Source of the DNA: an uncultured Candidatus Poseidoniales archaeon | GTDB taxonomy: Archaea; Thermoplasmatota; Poseidoniia; Poseidoniales; Thalassarchaeaceae | DNA: 42,565 bases | Direction: 5' to 3' | Assembly (NCBI GenBank): GCA_902573115.1 | Contig: CACGIM010000005.1 | Location: 1-42,565 of the forward strand | Part shown: positions 1 to 8,601 of the stretch, piece after piece | How the letters are laid out: each line of letters begins with the position of its first letter | How positions within the stretch are numbered: position 1 is the first letter of the stretch | Translations under genes and position numbers: made by a program | Notes under the pieces: model-generated | Told to the model about the DNA's origin: nothing | Seen by the model: only the letters and a program-made list of their open reading frames with translations | Databases searched by the model: none

Positions 1-1
1 T

Positions 2-553
2 GAGACATTAGACATAGGGATAGGTAACATGCTGGATAAGTTCGCTAGACACAATGGGATTCCATTTCCCGGTGGCCCAGAAATAGAGAAACTCGCATCA
101 AAAATTGACGGAGTAAAGCATAATCTCGATTCAGTGGCACTTCCTTATGGAATACAAGGCATGGACTTAGCATTCTCGGGGATACTAACCTCTGCCATTC
201 AAAGAATATCTGAGGGAATCCCTCTTGAGGAAGTATGTTGGTCATTGCAAGAGCACTCTTTCGCCGCATGCGTGGAAGTAGCTGAGAGGGCTCTAGCCCA
301 TACTGGCAAAGATGAGTTGTTATTGGGGGGTGGAGTAGCATGCAATGAGAGGATTAGGGAGATGGGCACTTTAATGTGCGAGGAAAGAGGTGCAAAATGT
401 CACTGGCCAGATAAGCCATACTGTATCGATAATGGAACAATGATAGCCGAACTTGGGAGAAGGATGATCGACTCTGGAATAAGGACTGAAATCTCTGAAA
501 GTGCAATAAACCCAATGCTAAGAACTGACAATACTGTGGTTTTGTGGGATTGA
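2..553 (+). CDS. kae1: tRNA N6-threonylcarbamoyladenosine synthase subunit Kae1/TsaD, 5'-truncated by window edge
   Basis: Frame is open from base 2 (ETLDIGIGNMLDKFAR...); Kae1/TsaD motifs GIQGMDLAFSG, ELLLGGGVACNERIRE, CIDNGTMIAELG. No Bud32 kinase fused before the stop at 553. Confidence 0.92.
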   Translation, partial: ETLDIGIGNMLDKFARHNGIPFPGGPEIEKLASKIDGVKHNLDSVALPYGIQGMDLAFSGILTSAIQRISEGIPLEEVCWSLQEHSFAACVEVAERALAHTGKDELLLGGGVACNERIREMGTLMCEERGAKCHWPDKPYCIDNGTMIAELGRRMIDSGIRTEISESAINPMLRTDNTVVLWD

Positions 554-611
554 AGCGTCACGAAATCTTATGAAACCCGGTCCGGCCGGTGGATTGAGGA
601 TTGATTAGACA

Positions 612-1445
612 GTGCAGAGACGAAGGAGAAAGAAGGCCGCTCCAAAGAACGTCTTTGGGACCGGTTCACAAGCCTCCCCCTCCGTCAAGAAATCTTCCAA
701 AACGAAGCCTGAAACATTCCAGAGAAGGGCTCCTCAACGAGCGCCTCCGTCAGTACCCGGTGCAAAACCTAAATCCCCCGTCAGGCAATCTGAGTCTGTG
801 TTGGCCAAGGTTCAACCCGTTGATAGTGAAAGTGAGGGCAACTCGATAGATGAGCAGGTTGAAGAAATTCCAACAGAACCCGAAATAAAGGCAGAAGTTT
901 CAGAGGATTTGCCCGAAGAAATTGTAGAGAAGCAAATACTTGGAACAAAAATAAAGGAAAAACAAGCCCCGAAGAGTCCAGAGACCAATATAGAAGAAAC
1001 AGAGGTCGATGGGAGGAGTTTGAAGGCTAGAGAAATTATTCAGAATAGCATGATTAAAGCTTCAAAAGCGGCAGCGAAGGAAGTAAAGGAAGCAGCAGAG
1101 GAATCAAGAAAAAGTGCTAAAGTTGAATCAAAAGGAACAGTTAAGAAACCACAAAAGAAATTCAGGAACAAAGTATCTTCCTATCAACCGGCTGCTAGAG
1201 CAAAGAGGCTTGACAGAAGTCGCCACATGGAGTACAAATACGAGATGAGAGGTCTGTTAGATAACATCGGTGTGGCAGAGGAACATAGATCCAACCTACT
1301 TGCCACTATTTGGGCTAGGGGGGAAAGACAGACTACCGTGGAAGCAAAAAATTTCTTAGACGAAAAGCTGAATGAAGGAATAATTGACAAAAACCAACTC
1401 AAGACGTTGGAAAAAATAGTAGATGGTTATACTATCAGGCGATAA
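612..1445 (+). CDS. Hypothetical protein: K/E/P-rich disordered N-terminus and compact charged C-terminal domain
   Basis: 277-aa ORF (GTG start) in the kae1 to mutase gap; low-complexity N-terminus, C-terminus YEMRGLLDNIGVAEEHRSNLLATIWARGERQ. Confidence 0.75.
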   Translation: MQRRRRKKAAPKNVFGTGSQASPSVKKSSKTKPETFQRRAPQRAPPSVPGAKPKSPVRQSESVLAKVQPVDSESEGNSIDEQVEEIPTEPEIKAEVSEDLPEEIVEKQILGTKIKEKQAPKSPETNIEETEVDGRSLKAREIIQNSMIKASKAAAKEVKEAAEESRKSAKVESKGTVKKPQKKFRNKVSSYQPAARAKRLDRSRHMEYKYEMRGLLDNIGVAEEHRSNLLATIWARGERQTTVEAKNFLDEKLNEGIIDKNQLKTLEKIVDGYTIRR

Positions 1446-1454
1446 AACCTGAGA

Positions 1455-2987
1455 ATGGTTCTTGTCGGACAACCCCGTGCGAGATCCGTGGACGGGTCAG
1501 CAGGTGAACCACCATACAGACGGGGAATTCACCCAGGAATGTACAAAGACAGACTCTGGACAATGAGGCAGTACGCCGGATTCTCTTCACCAGCTAAAAC
1601 TAATGAGCGATTTCAAAACCTACTCGATGGCGGTCAAACAGGAATATCAGTAGCTTTTGACCTACCTACTCAGTTGGGATTCGACTCGGATGATGAAATT
1701 TCATCAGGAGAGGTGGGCAAAGTTGGTGTTTCGATAGACTCAATTCACGATATGAGGGAATTATTTGAAGGGATTGATATGGGATCAATCTCAACATCAA
1801 TGACAATAAACGCTCCAGCAACAACATTACTGGCACTATATGTGGCAGTGGCAGATGAAAGGGGGACTCCAAGGGAAAAACTATCGGGGACTGTCCAGAA
1901 TGACATATTGAAAGAATATATTTCCAGAGGATTGTACATCTATCCTCCTGAGCCCTCTGTCAGATTGACAACAGATCTCATGTCTTGGTGCAAGGAAAAC
2001 ACACCAAGATGGAATACAATCTCTGTCAGTGGTTACCACATGCGTGAGGCTGGTTGCACGGCTTCTCAAGAGATTTCCCTTACTTTATCAAATGCTATAT
2101 TTTACTGCAGAAAGGCTATTGAGATGGGCATGAAGATAGACGAGTTCGCTCCGAGAATGTCTTTCTTCTTTGCCTGTCACAATGACCTCATTGAGGAAGT
2201 TAGCAAGTTTAGAGCTGCAAGACAGCTATGGTACGAAATGGTCGAGGAGGAATTTTCTCCTAGCAATCGTAAGTCCTCACAACTTAGATTCCACACTCAG
2301 ACTTCAGGGGTGACTTTAACCGCCCAACAACCAATAAACAATGCTGTGCGGGTTGCATATCAAGCACTTGCAGCGGTACTTGGGGGCACCCAATCTCTTC
2401 ACACCAATAGCTTTGATGAAGCTCTAGGCCTACCAACCGAAGCATCTGCCAATTTAGCCCTAAGAACACAACAAATCCTTGCAGAGGAAACAGGAATTAC
2501 TTCCTCTGTTGACCCATTAGGGGGGTCCGAGATCGTAGAATCAAAAACTGATGGCCTAATTGAAGCAGCTCGAAAGACAATAATGGAGATAGAATCCATG
2601 GGTGGAGCAATGGAATGCGTGAAGGCGGGCCTGCAGCAAAAAATCATTCATGAAAGTGCATGGGAACAGATCAATAGGGTAGAGACTGGAGAAGAGCTAG
2701 TGGTAGGGGTTAATTCCCATTCAGAAGAAACAGCACCAGAATTCGAGGGGCTGGTCATCAATCCTGACGATGAAAAGAACAAGGTGGCCGATCTAATCAA
2801 ATTTAAAAAATCACGAGACGAAAATCAGGTGGAACTCGCCCTATCAGAGGTAAGGAAAGCCTGTATTGATGGTACAAACGTTATGGAACCAATTATCTCT
2901 GCAGTCAAGTTAGAAGCAACTGTGGGCGAGGTCAATAGCATAATGAGAGAAGTTTTTGGGACCTGGGTTGCCCCTAGTGGTGTTTGA
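1455..2987 (+). CDS. mcmA1: Methylmalonyl-CoA mutase, large (catalytic) subunit without B12-binding domain
   Basis: 510 aa; MYKDRLWTMRQYAGFSSPAKTNERFQNLLDGGQTGISVAFDLPTQLGFDSD, SVSGYHMREAGCTASQEI, GGTQSLHTNSFDEALGLPTE. Confidence 0.95.
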   Translation: MVLVGQPRARSVDGSAGEPPYRRGIHPGMYKDRLWTMRQYAGFSSPAKTNERFQNLLDGGQTGISVAFDLPTQLGFDSDDEISSGEVGKVGVSIDSIHDMRELFEGIDMGSISTSMTINAPATTLLALYVAVADERGTPREKLSGTVQNDILKEYISRGLYIYPPEPSVRLTTDLMSWCKENTPRWNTISVSGYHMREAGCTASQEISLTLSNAIFYCRKAIEMGMKIDEFAPRMSFFFACHNDLIEEVSKFRAARQLWYEMVEEEFSPSNRKSSQLRFHTQTSGVTLTAQQPINNAVRVAYQALAAVLGGTQSLHTNSFDEALGLPTEASANLALRTQQILAEETGITSSVDPLGGSEIVESKTDGLIEAARKTIMEIESMGGAMECVKAGLQQKIIHESAWEQINRVETGEELVVGVNSHSEETAPEFEGLVINPDDEKNKVADLIKFKKSRDENQVELALSEVRKACIDGTNVMEPIISAVKLEATVGEVNSIMREVFGTWVAPSGV

Positions 2988-3404
2988 ATGGGTAAGGGAT
3001 CTGTAAACCATATCGGGATAGCCACCGACTCATTAGATAACACTGCAAAGGTTTGGGAAGCGCTTGGATTTACTCAAGGTGATGACGAAGTAGTGGAGAG
3101 CCAAGGTGTTAAAATTAGGTACATGCGGGGCGATGGAGAAACAAACATTGAGCTTCTCGAGCCACTTTCTGCTGATTCCCCCGTGGGTAAATTCCTATCC
3201 GTAAGGGGGCCTGGTGTCCAGCAAATTGCAGTCAACGTCCCTGACCTCGTGTCGAAAATATACCAACTGAAAGGTATGGGAATAAGGATGATCAATGATG
3301 AGCCAATTCTTGGTTCAAATGGCCATAAAATAGCTTTCATACATCCATCATCTTGTGGTGGTGTTTTGGTTGAACTAGTTGAATATGAACAGTCAGAATT
3401 ATGA
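2988..3404 (+). CDS. mce: Methylmalonyl-CoA epimerase (glyoxalase fold)
   Basis: Directly abuts mcmA1; NHIGIATDSLDNTAKVWEALGF, GPGVQQIAVNVPD, HPSSCGGVLVELVEY typical of MCE. Confidence 0.93.
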   Translation: MGKGSVNHIGIATDSLDNTAKVWEALGFTQGDDEVVESQGVKIRYMRGDGETNIELLEPLSADSPVGKFLSVRGPGVQQIAVNVPDLVSKIYQLKGMGIRMINDEPILGSNGHKIAFIHPSSCGGVLVELVEYEQSEL

Positions 3405-3732
3405 AAAAGGAACCTCTTTTCGCGAAATCATGATTACCTCTTTGGACCGAATAGAAAGCCTGGAAAAAACGTCGATACCCCATATTCAGTCTGAGATTGA
3501 CTATCTGAGAGACACGTTGGAAATATTAAGGGCAACTGAGGAGATTTCTAACGATGCCTTCCTAGAGGCTGGGTCTATACAGGGAGGCCTATCATTAATC
3601 GTTAATCTAATCTCTCAGAATATACCGGAGGAAGAGGCTAACTCCCAACTAGAAAGCTTGAAAGAAAGGGCAAGAACATTAGATCAAAGCTATTCAGGAC
3701 TCGACGATAAGATCGAGAGTAGACGGTCATAA
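3379..3732 (+). CDS. Hypothetical coiled-coil protein overlapping the epimerase 3' end
   Basis: 117-aa ORF, ATG start overlapping mce by 26 bp, same strand; heptad-like charged helices. Confidence 0.65.
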   Translation: MNMNSQNYEKGTSFREIMITSLDRIESLEKTSIPHIQSEIDYLRDTLEILRATEEISNDAFLEAGSIQGGLSLIVNLISQNIPEEEANSQLESLKERARTLDQSYSGLDDKIESRRS

Positions 3733-3750
3733 TACTCTAATAATACTCTA
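3729..3750 (+). repeat. Perfect tandem 11-bp direct repeat (ATAATACTCTA)x2 upstream of the RHH gene
   Basis: ATAATACTCTA|ATAATACTCTA read directly; followed by a degenerate third copy that overlaps the TATA-like AATATTTAT. Confidence 0.9.
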
Positions 3751-3752
3751 GT

Positions 3753-3761
3753 AATATTTAT
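3753..3761 (+). promoter_or_regulatory. Candidate archaeal TATA box (AATATTTAT) for the RHH-folE operon
   Basis: AT-rich element about 25-33 bp upstream of the ATG at 3786, consistent with a leaderless transcript. Confidence 0.5.
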
Positions 3762-3785
3762 TGGCACAACTATGGCCGGAGTTTT

Positions 3786-3956
3786 ATGCCAAAGGTAAGT
3801 CTAGACATGCCTCAGGAAATTCTGATTGATCTGAAAACCCATGTTGGTGATCATAAGAAGTTCGTTAGTCTAGCTGACGCGATAAGAACCGCATGTAGAA
3901 AGATGTTGGATCAGTTGGATGAGATAGATGAAAGACATGGTAGATCGGGTGATTAA
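3786..3956 (+). CDS. Ribbon-helix-helix (CopG/Arc/MetJ-fold) small DNA-binding protein, 56 aa; not in supplied ORF track
   Basis: Translated by hand: MPKVSLDMPQEILIDLKTHVGDHKKFVSLADAIRTACRKMLDQLDEIDERHGRSGD*. Beta strand (KVSLDMP) followed by two helices as in RHH proteins; stop abuts the folE start. Confidence 0.85.
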   Translation: MPKVSLDMPQEILIDLKTHVGDHKKFVSLADAIRTACRKMLDQLDEIDERHGRSGD

Positions 3957-4529
3957 TTGACAAGTAAGAAAAAAGCAATGAGTGCTGTCGAAACGATTGT
4001 TAGGTACATAGAAGGCCAAAACGGAGACTTGAGAGAGGGGTTAGCCAACACCCCAAAGAGAGTTGTGGAATCATTTGATGAGATATTCTCGGGCTATGAT
4101 GAGGACGCGAAATCAATCTTGGACTCGACATTCAACGCAGAAGGATATGAAGGCATAGTTCTCCTAAAAGATACGGAATTCCACAGTACCTGCGAACATC
4201 ACCTCCAACCTTTTTCTGGTAGGGGCCATATTGCATACATACCCGTAGAGAGAATAGTGGGAATTAGCAAGCTTGCCAGACTATTGGATATGCATTCGAA
4301 GAGACTTCAGAACCAAGAGAGAATAACACAATCCGTGGCCGACGACATCGTGGCACACCTCTCCCCCTTGGGGTGCGCAGTAATTCTTGAAGCCCAACAT
4401 GGGTGCATGAAGTGCAGAGGGGTAATGAAGCAAAATGCAATTATGACTACCAGTGCTATGAGGGGGGTTTTCTTTGAAAAGGCCGAAGCTAGGGCAGAAG
4501 TACTCCAGCTAATGAGAAGGGACAATTAG
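3957..4529 (+). CDS. folE: GTP cyclohydrolase I (FolE / GCYH-IA type)
   Basis: FHSTCEHHLQPFSGRGHIAYIP, GISKLARLLDMHSKRLQNQERIT, HGCMKCRGV; TTG start adjacent to the RHH stop. Confidence 0.96.
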   Translation: MTSKKKAMSAVETIVRYIEGQNGDLREGLANTPKRVVESFDEIFSGYDEDAKSILDSTFNAEGYEGIVLLKDTEFHSTCEHHLQPFSGRGHIAYIPVERIVGISKLARLLDMHSKRLQNQERITQSVADDIVAHLSPLGCAVILEAQHGCMKCRGVMKQNAIMTTSAMRGVFFEKAEARAEVLQLMRRDN

Positions 4530-4541
4530 AGTGGTGATGTA

Positions 4542-5138
4542 GTGGTAAAATATCCAATTGTGGAAATATTCCACTCTGTTCAAGGGGAGGGGTTTCACAA
4601 TGGCATTCCTCATGTGTTCATTAGATTTGGAAACTGCAATCTCAGGTGTGAATGGTGCGACACTGATTTCATGACCTATGAGGAAATGGATATTGATTCA
4701 ATAATAAACGAGGTTCTCAGCTATGATTGCAAACGAGTTATCTTCACAGGCGGTGAGCCTGCAATGCAAGACCTCTCTACTATTGGATCTAGACTGAAAG
4801 AATATGGCATATTCCTCTCTATAGAGACTAATGGAACAATACCCGTGGATCCAATTATTGACTGGATTTGCGTTAGCCCTAAGGACCAGCTATACCCAAA
4901 TGCTTCCATAAATCAAAGGACTGGCGATGAGCTAAAAGTGGTATATTGCGGTCAGAACCTATCGATGTATGATGATTTGAAGAGGGGATTCCACAACTTG
5001 TACATCCAACCTTGTTATTTGGAAAATGAGTCAGTAGAAGAAAATGGAAAGAATTTCCAAGTTGTTGAAAATTTAGTCAAAGAGAGCCCTGGTTGGAGAT
5101 TGAGCCTACAAACACACAAGTGGATGGGTGTACCATGA
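4542..5138 (+). CDS. queE: 7-carboxy-7-deazaguanine synthase QueE (radical SAM)
   Basis: FHSVQGEGFHNGIPHVFIRFGNCNLRCEWCDTDF (CX3CX2C), TGGEPAMQ. Confidence 0.95.
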   Translation: MVKYPIVEIFHSVQGEGFHNGIPHVFIRFGNCNLRCEWCDTDFMTYEEMDIDSIINEVLSYDCKRVIFTGGEPAMQDLSTIGSRLKEYGIFLSIETNGTIPVDPIIDWICVSPKDQLYPNASINQRTGDELKVVYCGQNLSMYDDLKRGFHNLYIQPCYLENESVEENGKNFQVVENLVKESPGWRLSLQTHKWMGVP

Positions 5139-5908
5139 TTAGATCCGTGATGTCACTTTCGGGAGGAATGGATAGCACGGCCCTTCTACTCCAAATCATC
5201 GCAGAAGGGAGTAAGGTTACATGCTTATCATACGATTACGGTCAAAAGCACTCTATTGAATTAAACAAGGCCAGAGAAAACATTGCCTACCTTTCAGAAA
5301 AAGGACACAATGTAGAACATGTATTGTTAGATCTTAAATCAGCCATGGGGAAATTGAATTCAGCATTAACCTCCGAAGAAATTGAGGTTCCAGAAGGGCA
5401 CTACCAATCGGAACAAATGAAACAAACTGTTGTGCCCAATAGAAATGCAATATTTTCTTCAATCCTCTATGGCCACGCTCTGAGTATATCCAGTACAGAG
5501 GATTGTGAGGTTAGGGTTTCACTGGGAGTACACAGTGGGGACCATGAGATATATCCCGATTGCAGACCGGAATTTTACGAATCACTAGAAAAATCATTCT
5601 CCATTGGAAATTGGGGTAGCGATAGAATATCATTCCATTTGCCCTATATCTTCGGTGATAAAAGTAGTATCCTGATTGATGCCCTCAAATCTTGTGAATC
5701 ATTGGGGTTAGATTTTGATACCATTATGGCGAATACGAACACCTCATACTATCCAGACAAGTATGGCCGTAGCTCAGGAAAAACAGGAGCCGACGTTGAG
5801 CGGGTTCTTGCTTTCAATAGCATAGGAAGAAAGGATCCACTCAATTACGTAGACGGTTGGGAAACGGTTCTAAATTATGCCTTAGAACAGGAAAGGAAGG
5901 GGATTTAG
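5135..5908 (+). CDS. queC: 7-cyano-7-deazaguanine synthase QueC
   Basis: MIRSVMSLSGGMDSTALLLQ; ATGA overlap with the queE stop; VPNRNAIFSSILYGHAL. Supplied ORF start (5093) is probably too far upstream. Note that the usual C-terminal zinc-cysteine pattern is not obvious. Confidence 0.93.
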   Translation: MIRSVMSLSGGMDSTALLLQIIAEGSKVTCLSYDYGQKHSIELNKARENIAYLSEKGHNVEHVLLDLKSAMGKLNSALTSEEIEVPEGHYQSEQMKQTVVPNRNAIFSSILYGHALSISSTEDCEVRVSLGVHSGDHEIYPDCRPEFYESLEKSFSIGNWGSDRISFHLPYIFGDKSSILIDALKSCESLGLDFDTIMANTNTSYYPDKYGRSSGKTGADVERVLAFNSIGRKDPLNYVDGWETVLNYALEQERKGI

Positions 5909-5910
5909 GA

Positions 5911-6336
5911 ATGAGTAAAGATATGCCCAAGTTCGATCCAGAAAAAGACCTAGAATGGAGGAAGAGGCTAACCAATCTCCAGTACCATGTTACACGAGAG
6001 TCAGGAACCGAGAGGCCGAATACAGGAATCTACAACATGGAGTATAGGAAAGGCGAATATGTATGTATTTGCTGTGGCCATATACTATTCACTTCGGAAA
6101 TGAAATTCAACTCCAGATGCGGTTGGCCAGCATTTCATTCCGAACACAAAAAGGCTGGTATCAAGCGAATTGTGGATAAATCGTATGGTATGCAAAGAGT
6201 TGAGGTCAGATGCGGGTCATGTGACGCACACTTAGGACACGTCTTTGACGACGGGCCACTGGAGTTTGGAGGGGAGAGATATTGCATAAATTCCGCGAGT
6301 ATGGACTTCAATTTGGGGAGTAATAATGACAACTAG
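5911..6336 (+). CDS. msrB: Peptide-methionine (R)-S-oxide reductase MsrB
   Basis: CICCGHILF, SRCGWPAFH, VRCGSCDAHLGHVFDDGP, RYCINSASMDF. Confidence 0.95.
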   Translation: MSKDMPKFDPEKDLEWRKRLTNLQYHVTRESGTERPNTGIYNMEYRKGEYVCICCGHILFTSEMKFNSRCGWPAFHSEHKKAGIKRIVDKSYGMQRVEVRCGSCDAHLGHVFDDGPLEFGGERYCINSASMDFNLGSNNDN

Positions 6337-6781
6337 GATCAGAAGATGGGTGGAGACCGACACTGGTCACAGGGTTCCAAACCACAATAGCAAATGCAGA
6401 CACATGCATGGCCATAGATACAGATGGGAGGCGGAACTAGAGGGTGATGTGGTAGAAAAAAAGGGAGTTTCAGAGGAAGGTATGCTGATGGATTTCTCAG
6501 ACGTATCCAGTATTTTAAATACAGTTATTCACGATGTTGTCGATCACGCATTCTTAGTTTTTGAAGATGATAGTGAGGCGATACACGCACTTTCTATATT
6601 GGGTGATGAGCACCGAACTGTGCTAATGCCATTCATACCCACGGCAGAGAATCTTGCAAAATGGGCATTTGATCAAGTCGACCCATTAATCACCTCGTCA
6701 TACGGAAACTCCCTTTTCCTTAGGGCCTTTCACGTTAGAGAAACCCCCAAATCCTGGGCAAGTTGGGTGAGACCAGATTGA
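6326..6781 (+). CDS. queD: 6-carboxytetrahydropterin synthase QueD (PTPS family)
   Basis: GHRVPNHNSKCRHMHGHRYRWEAELEG (CX3HGH motif), GMLMDFSDVSSILNTVIHDVVDHAFLV, PTAENLAKW. Confidence 0.93.
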   Translation: MTTRIRRWVETDTGHRVPNHNSKCRHMHGHRYRWEAELEGDVVEKKGVSEEGMLMDFSDVSSILNTVIHDVVDHAFLVFEDDSEAIHALSILGDEHRTVLMPFIPTAENLAKWAFDQVDPLITSSYGNSLFLRAFHVRETPKSWASWVRPD

Positions 6782-6886
6782 ACAGAAGAATTTCGATAAT
6801 ATCTATGGGACCTTCTTATCTTTCTTGTTAGCGGAACAGACTCTTATTTGTCAACTATGATATACCTTAATGATTAGATTCGATCA

Positions 6887-7501
6887 GTGCATAATTCTGC
6901 TATCGAGGTATTCAGCCGATGGGCATTGGAAGGACGTGACGAGGGTATGGAAAATGGCCATGCACCAAGTGTAGAGGTAATGATTTCGAAGGTATTGCCA
7001 AGGCTTGGAAATCAATTCAAATCAATAGATGTTGGCTGCGGTAATGGATGGGCCGTGAGGAGATTATCAAAGTTGACTGATTGCGCATCAAGTATGGGGG
7101 TGGATGGTTCTACAGCTATGATAAATAAAGCAAAGAAAATCGACCCAGAAGGAAACTATGAGGTCGGTAACTTACCGAGCTGGTCTCCTCATGAAAAGGT
7201 AGACCTAGTCTTCAGCATGGAATTTATCTATTATCTTGAGGATCCATCTAAATTCATTAAGTTAACCCATGATAAATGGTTATTAGATGGTGGAACTATT
7301 GCTATTGGTATGGATCATTATCTCGAGAATGAATCAAGCCTTTCATGGCCGGATTCAATGAACTTGAAATTGGCCACTAGGAGCATTCAGGATTGGCTAT
7401 TTGAATTCAAAAACGCTGGATTCACCAATCTAGAGCATTACCAAACTGGAAGAAAGGATAATTGGGCTGGGACTCTGATAATATTGGGCACAAAAGAATA
7501 A
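6887..7501 (+). CDS. SAM-dependent class I methyltransferase
   Basis: IDVGCGNGWAVRRLSKLTDCASSMGVDGSTAMINKAKK, DLVFSMEFIYYLEDP. Confidence 0.85.
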   Translation: MHNSAIEVFSRWALEGRDEGMENGHAPSVEVMISKVLPRLGNQFKSIDVGCGNGWAVRRLSKLTDCASSMGVDGSTAMINKAKKIDPEGNYEVGNLPSWSPHEKVDLVFSMEFIYYLEDPSKFIKLTHDKWLLDGGTIAIGMDHYLENESSLSWPDSMNLKLATRSIQDWLFEFKNAGFTNLEHYQTGRKDNWAGTLIILGTKE

Positions 7502-7560
7502 GATGATACTGGATAGGACAATCTAAAGTATACAAATTCCGACATAAGGGTCTTTTGATC

Positions 7561-7854
7561 TCATTTTTTCTTTGATTTACCAACAGAAGGAGTAAGCTCT
7601 CTAGATTTTCTACTTCGACCCAGTAAAGATAGGACCCACCAGCCAAAAGAGAGTATGGGTGTTGAGACGAACAACACTACCAAAAGCCAAATGAGAGGCA
7701 TCCCGTTTGATATGGGCCATGCCCATATTGAAACAGAAACTATTGTGGCGATTAATAGAATCCTGGAGGCCTCACTCGGGGTATCCCTTCCATTGTGGTC
7801 TAGGCGGGGAGATAGTAGAATGTCACCATAACTCACAACAATTCCCCATTTCAA
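7561..7854 (-). CDS. Small hypothetical membrane protein
   Basis: 97 aa, two hydrophobic segments with a basic C-terminus. Confidence 0.6.
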   Translation of the reverse strand: MKWGIVVSYGDILLSPRLDHNGRDTPSEASRILLIATIVSVSIWAWPISNGMPLIWLLVVLFVSTPILSFGWWVLSLLGRSRKSRELTPSVGKSKKK

Positions 7855-7967
7855 TTAAGAATCTCAGGTTAAATCCCCATCAATGCTCCACTGCTCAAAG
7901 ATGTATTCATATTCCTCCAATCTGAAAACTAACAGATCTTCCCTCTCTTGAGGTTGAATTTTATTTT

Positions 7968-8564
7968 CTATATTAAAGCCCCCAGAGCTTCTTCAATAAT
8001 TGAGTAATCTGGATAGTAAGTTTTGCTTTGCCAAATAACGATACCTCCGGAGTCTATCACTTGAAGCGTAGGAGTGACCGGGTTGTTGAAAGCTTCTGGT
8101 AGTGGGACCGAGCTTTGCTCTCCAGTAGAAGCGTCCCAAGCAGTGTCTGTCTCTGAGGGTACTAGAACTGGCCACGGGCTGTATTGTTTTGATGAGTTAT
8201 TACCGTAGGTGTCGTATACATATTGGGTCTCCTCAAAATTGGGATATCTGTGAATCGTAACCACATTCGCATCTTCGTGTATTGTGCCATTTTGCATACA
8301 CTGCCGAATCATTTCTGTCCATAGATGGCAGCCATTACATCCAGCCGCTGCCCAAAGAATCAGAGTACTATTGTTTCCTGATTGCTCAAGCAAATTGTAG
8401 TCTCGAGTTATGTCTATTTCCCTACCTAGAGTTTTCGCAATCACGTTAACGCCCTGCAATTCCTCATCATTTTCGCCTTGGATGATCTCTAAATCTTCGA
8501 CAACAGGTGAAGTGCAACCAGGTAGAATGAACAATACTATCAAGATGGTTACTACTCTGTCCAC
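7968..8564 (-). CDS. Predicted lipoprotein with thioredoxin-like fold (CNGC)
   Basis: Signal/lipobox-like MDRVVTILIVLFILPGC; LILWAAAGCNGCHLW with CxxC; VTPTLQVIDSGG resembling a thioredoxin cis-Pro region. Confidence 0.7.
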   Translation of the reverse strand: MDRVVTILIVLFILPGCTSPVVEDLEIIQGENDEELQGVNVIAKTLGREIDITRDYNLLEQSGNNSTLILWAAAGCNGCHLWTEMIRQCMQNGTIHEDANVVTIHRYPNFEETQYVYDTYGNNSSKQYSPWPVLVPSETDTAWDASTGEQSSVPLPEAFNNPVTPTLQVIDSGGIVIWQSKTYYPDYSIIEEALGALI

Positions 8565-8601
8565 ACCTTACTGACGTTCCCACAAGAGATAAATTGTTGT
8601 T

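Noticed and set aside
577-592. Recurring CCGGCCGG-like intergenic motifs (about 577, 14093, 35484)
   Set aside because: Also occurs inside a coding region (about 9512); contexts differ and no consistent spacing to a promoter was found.
7855-7967. Open minus frame ..KIQPQEREDLLVFRLEEYEYIFEQWSIDGDLT* between two minus genes
   Set aside because: No credible start codon giving more than about 18 aa; could be a decayed fragment but unsupported.
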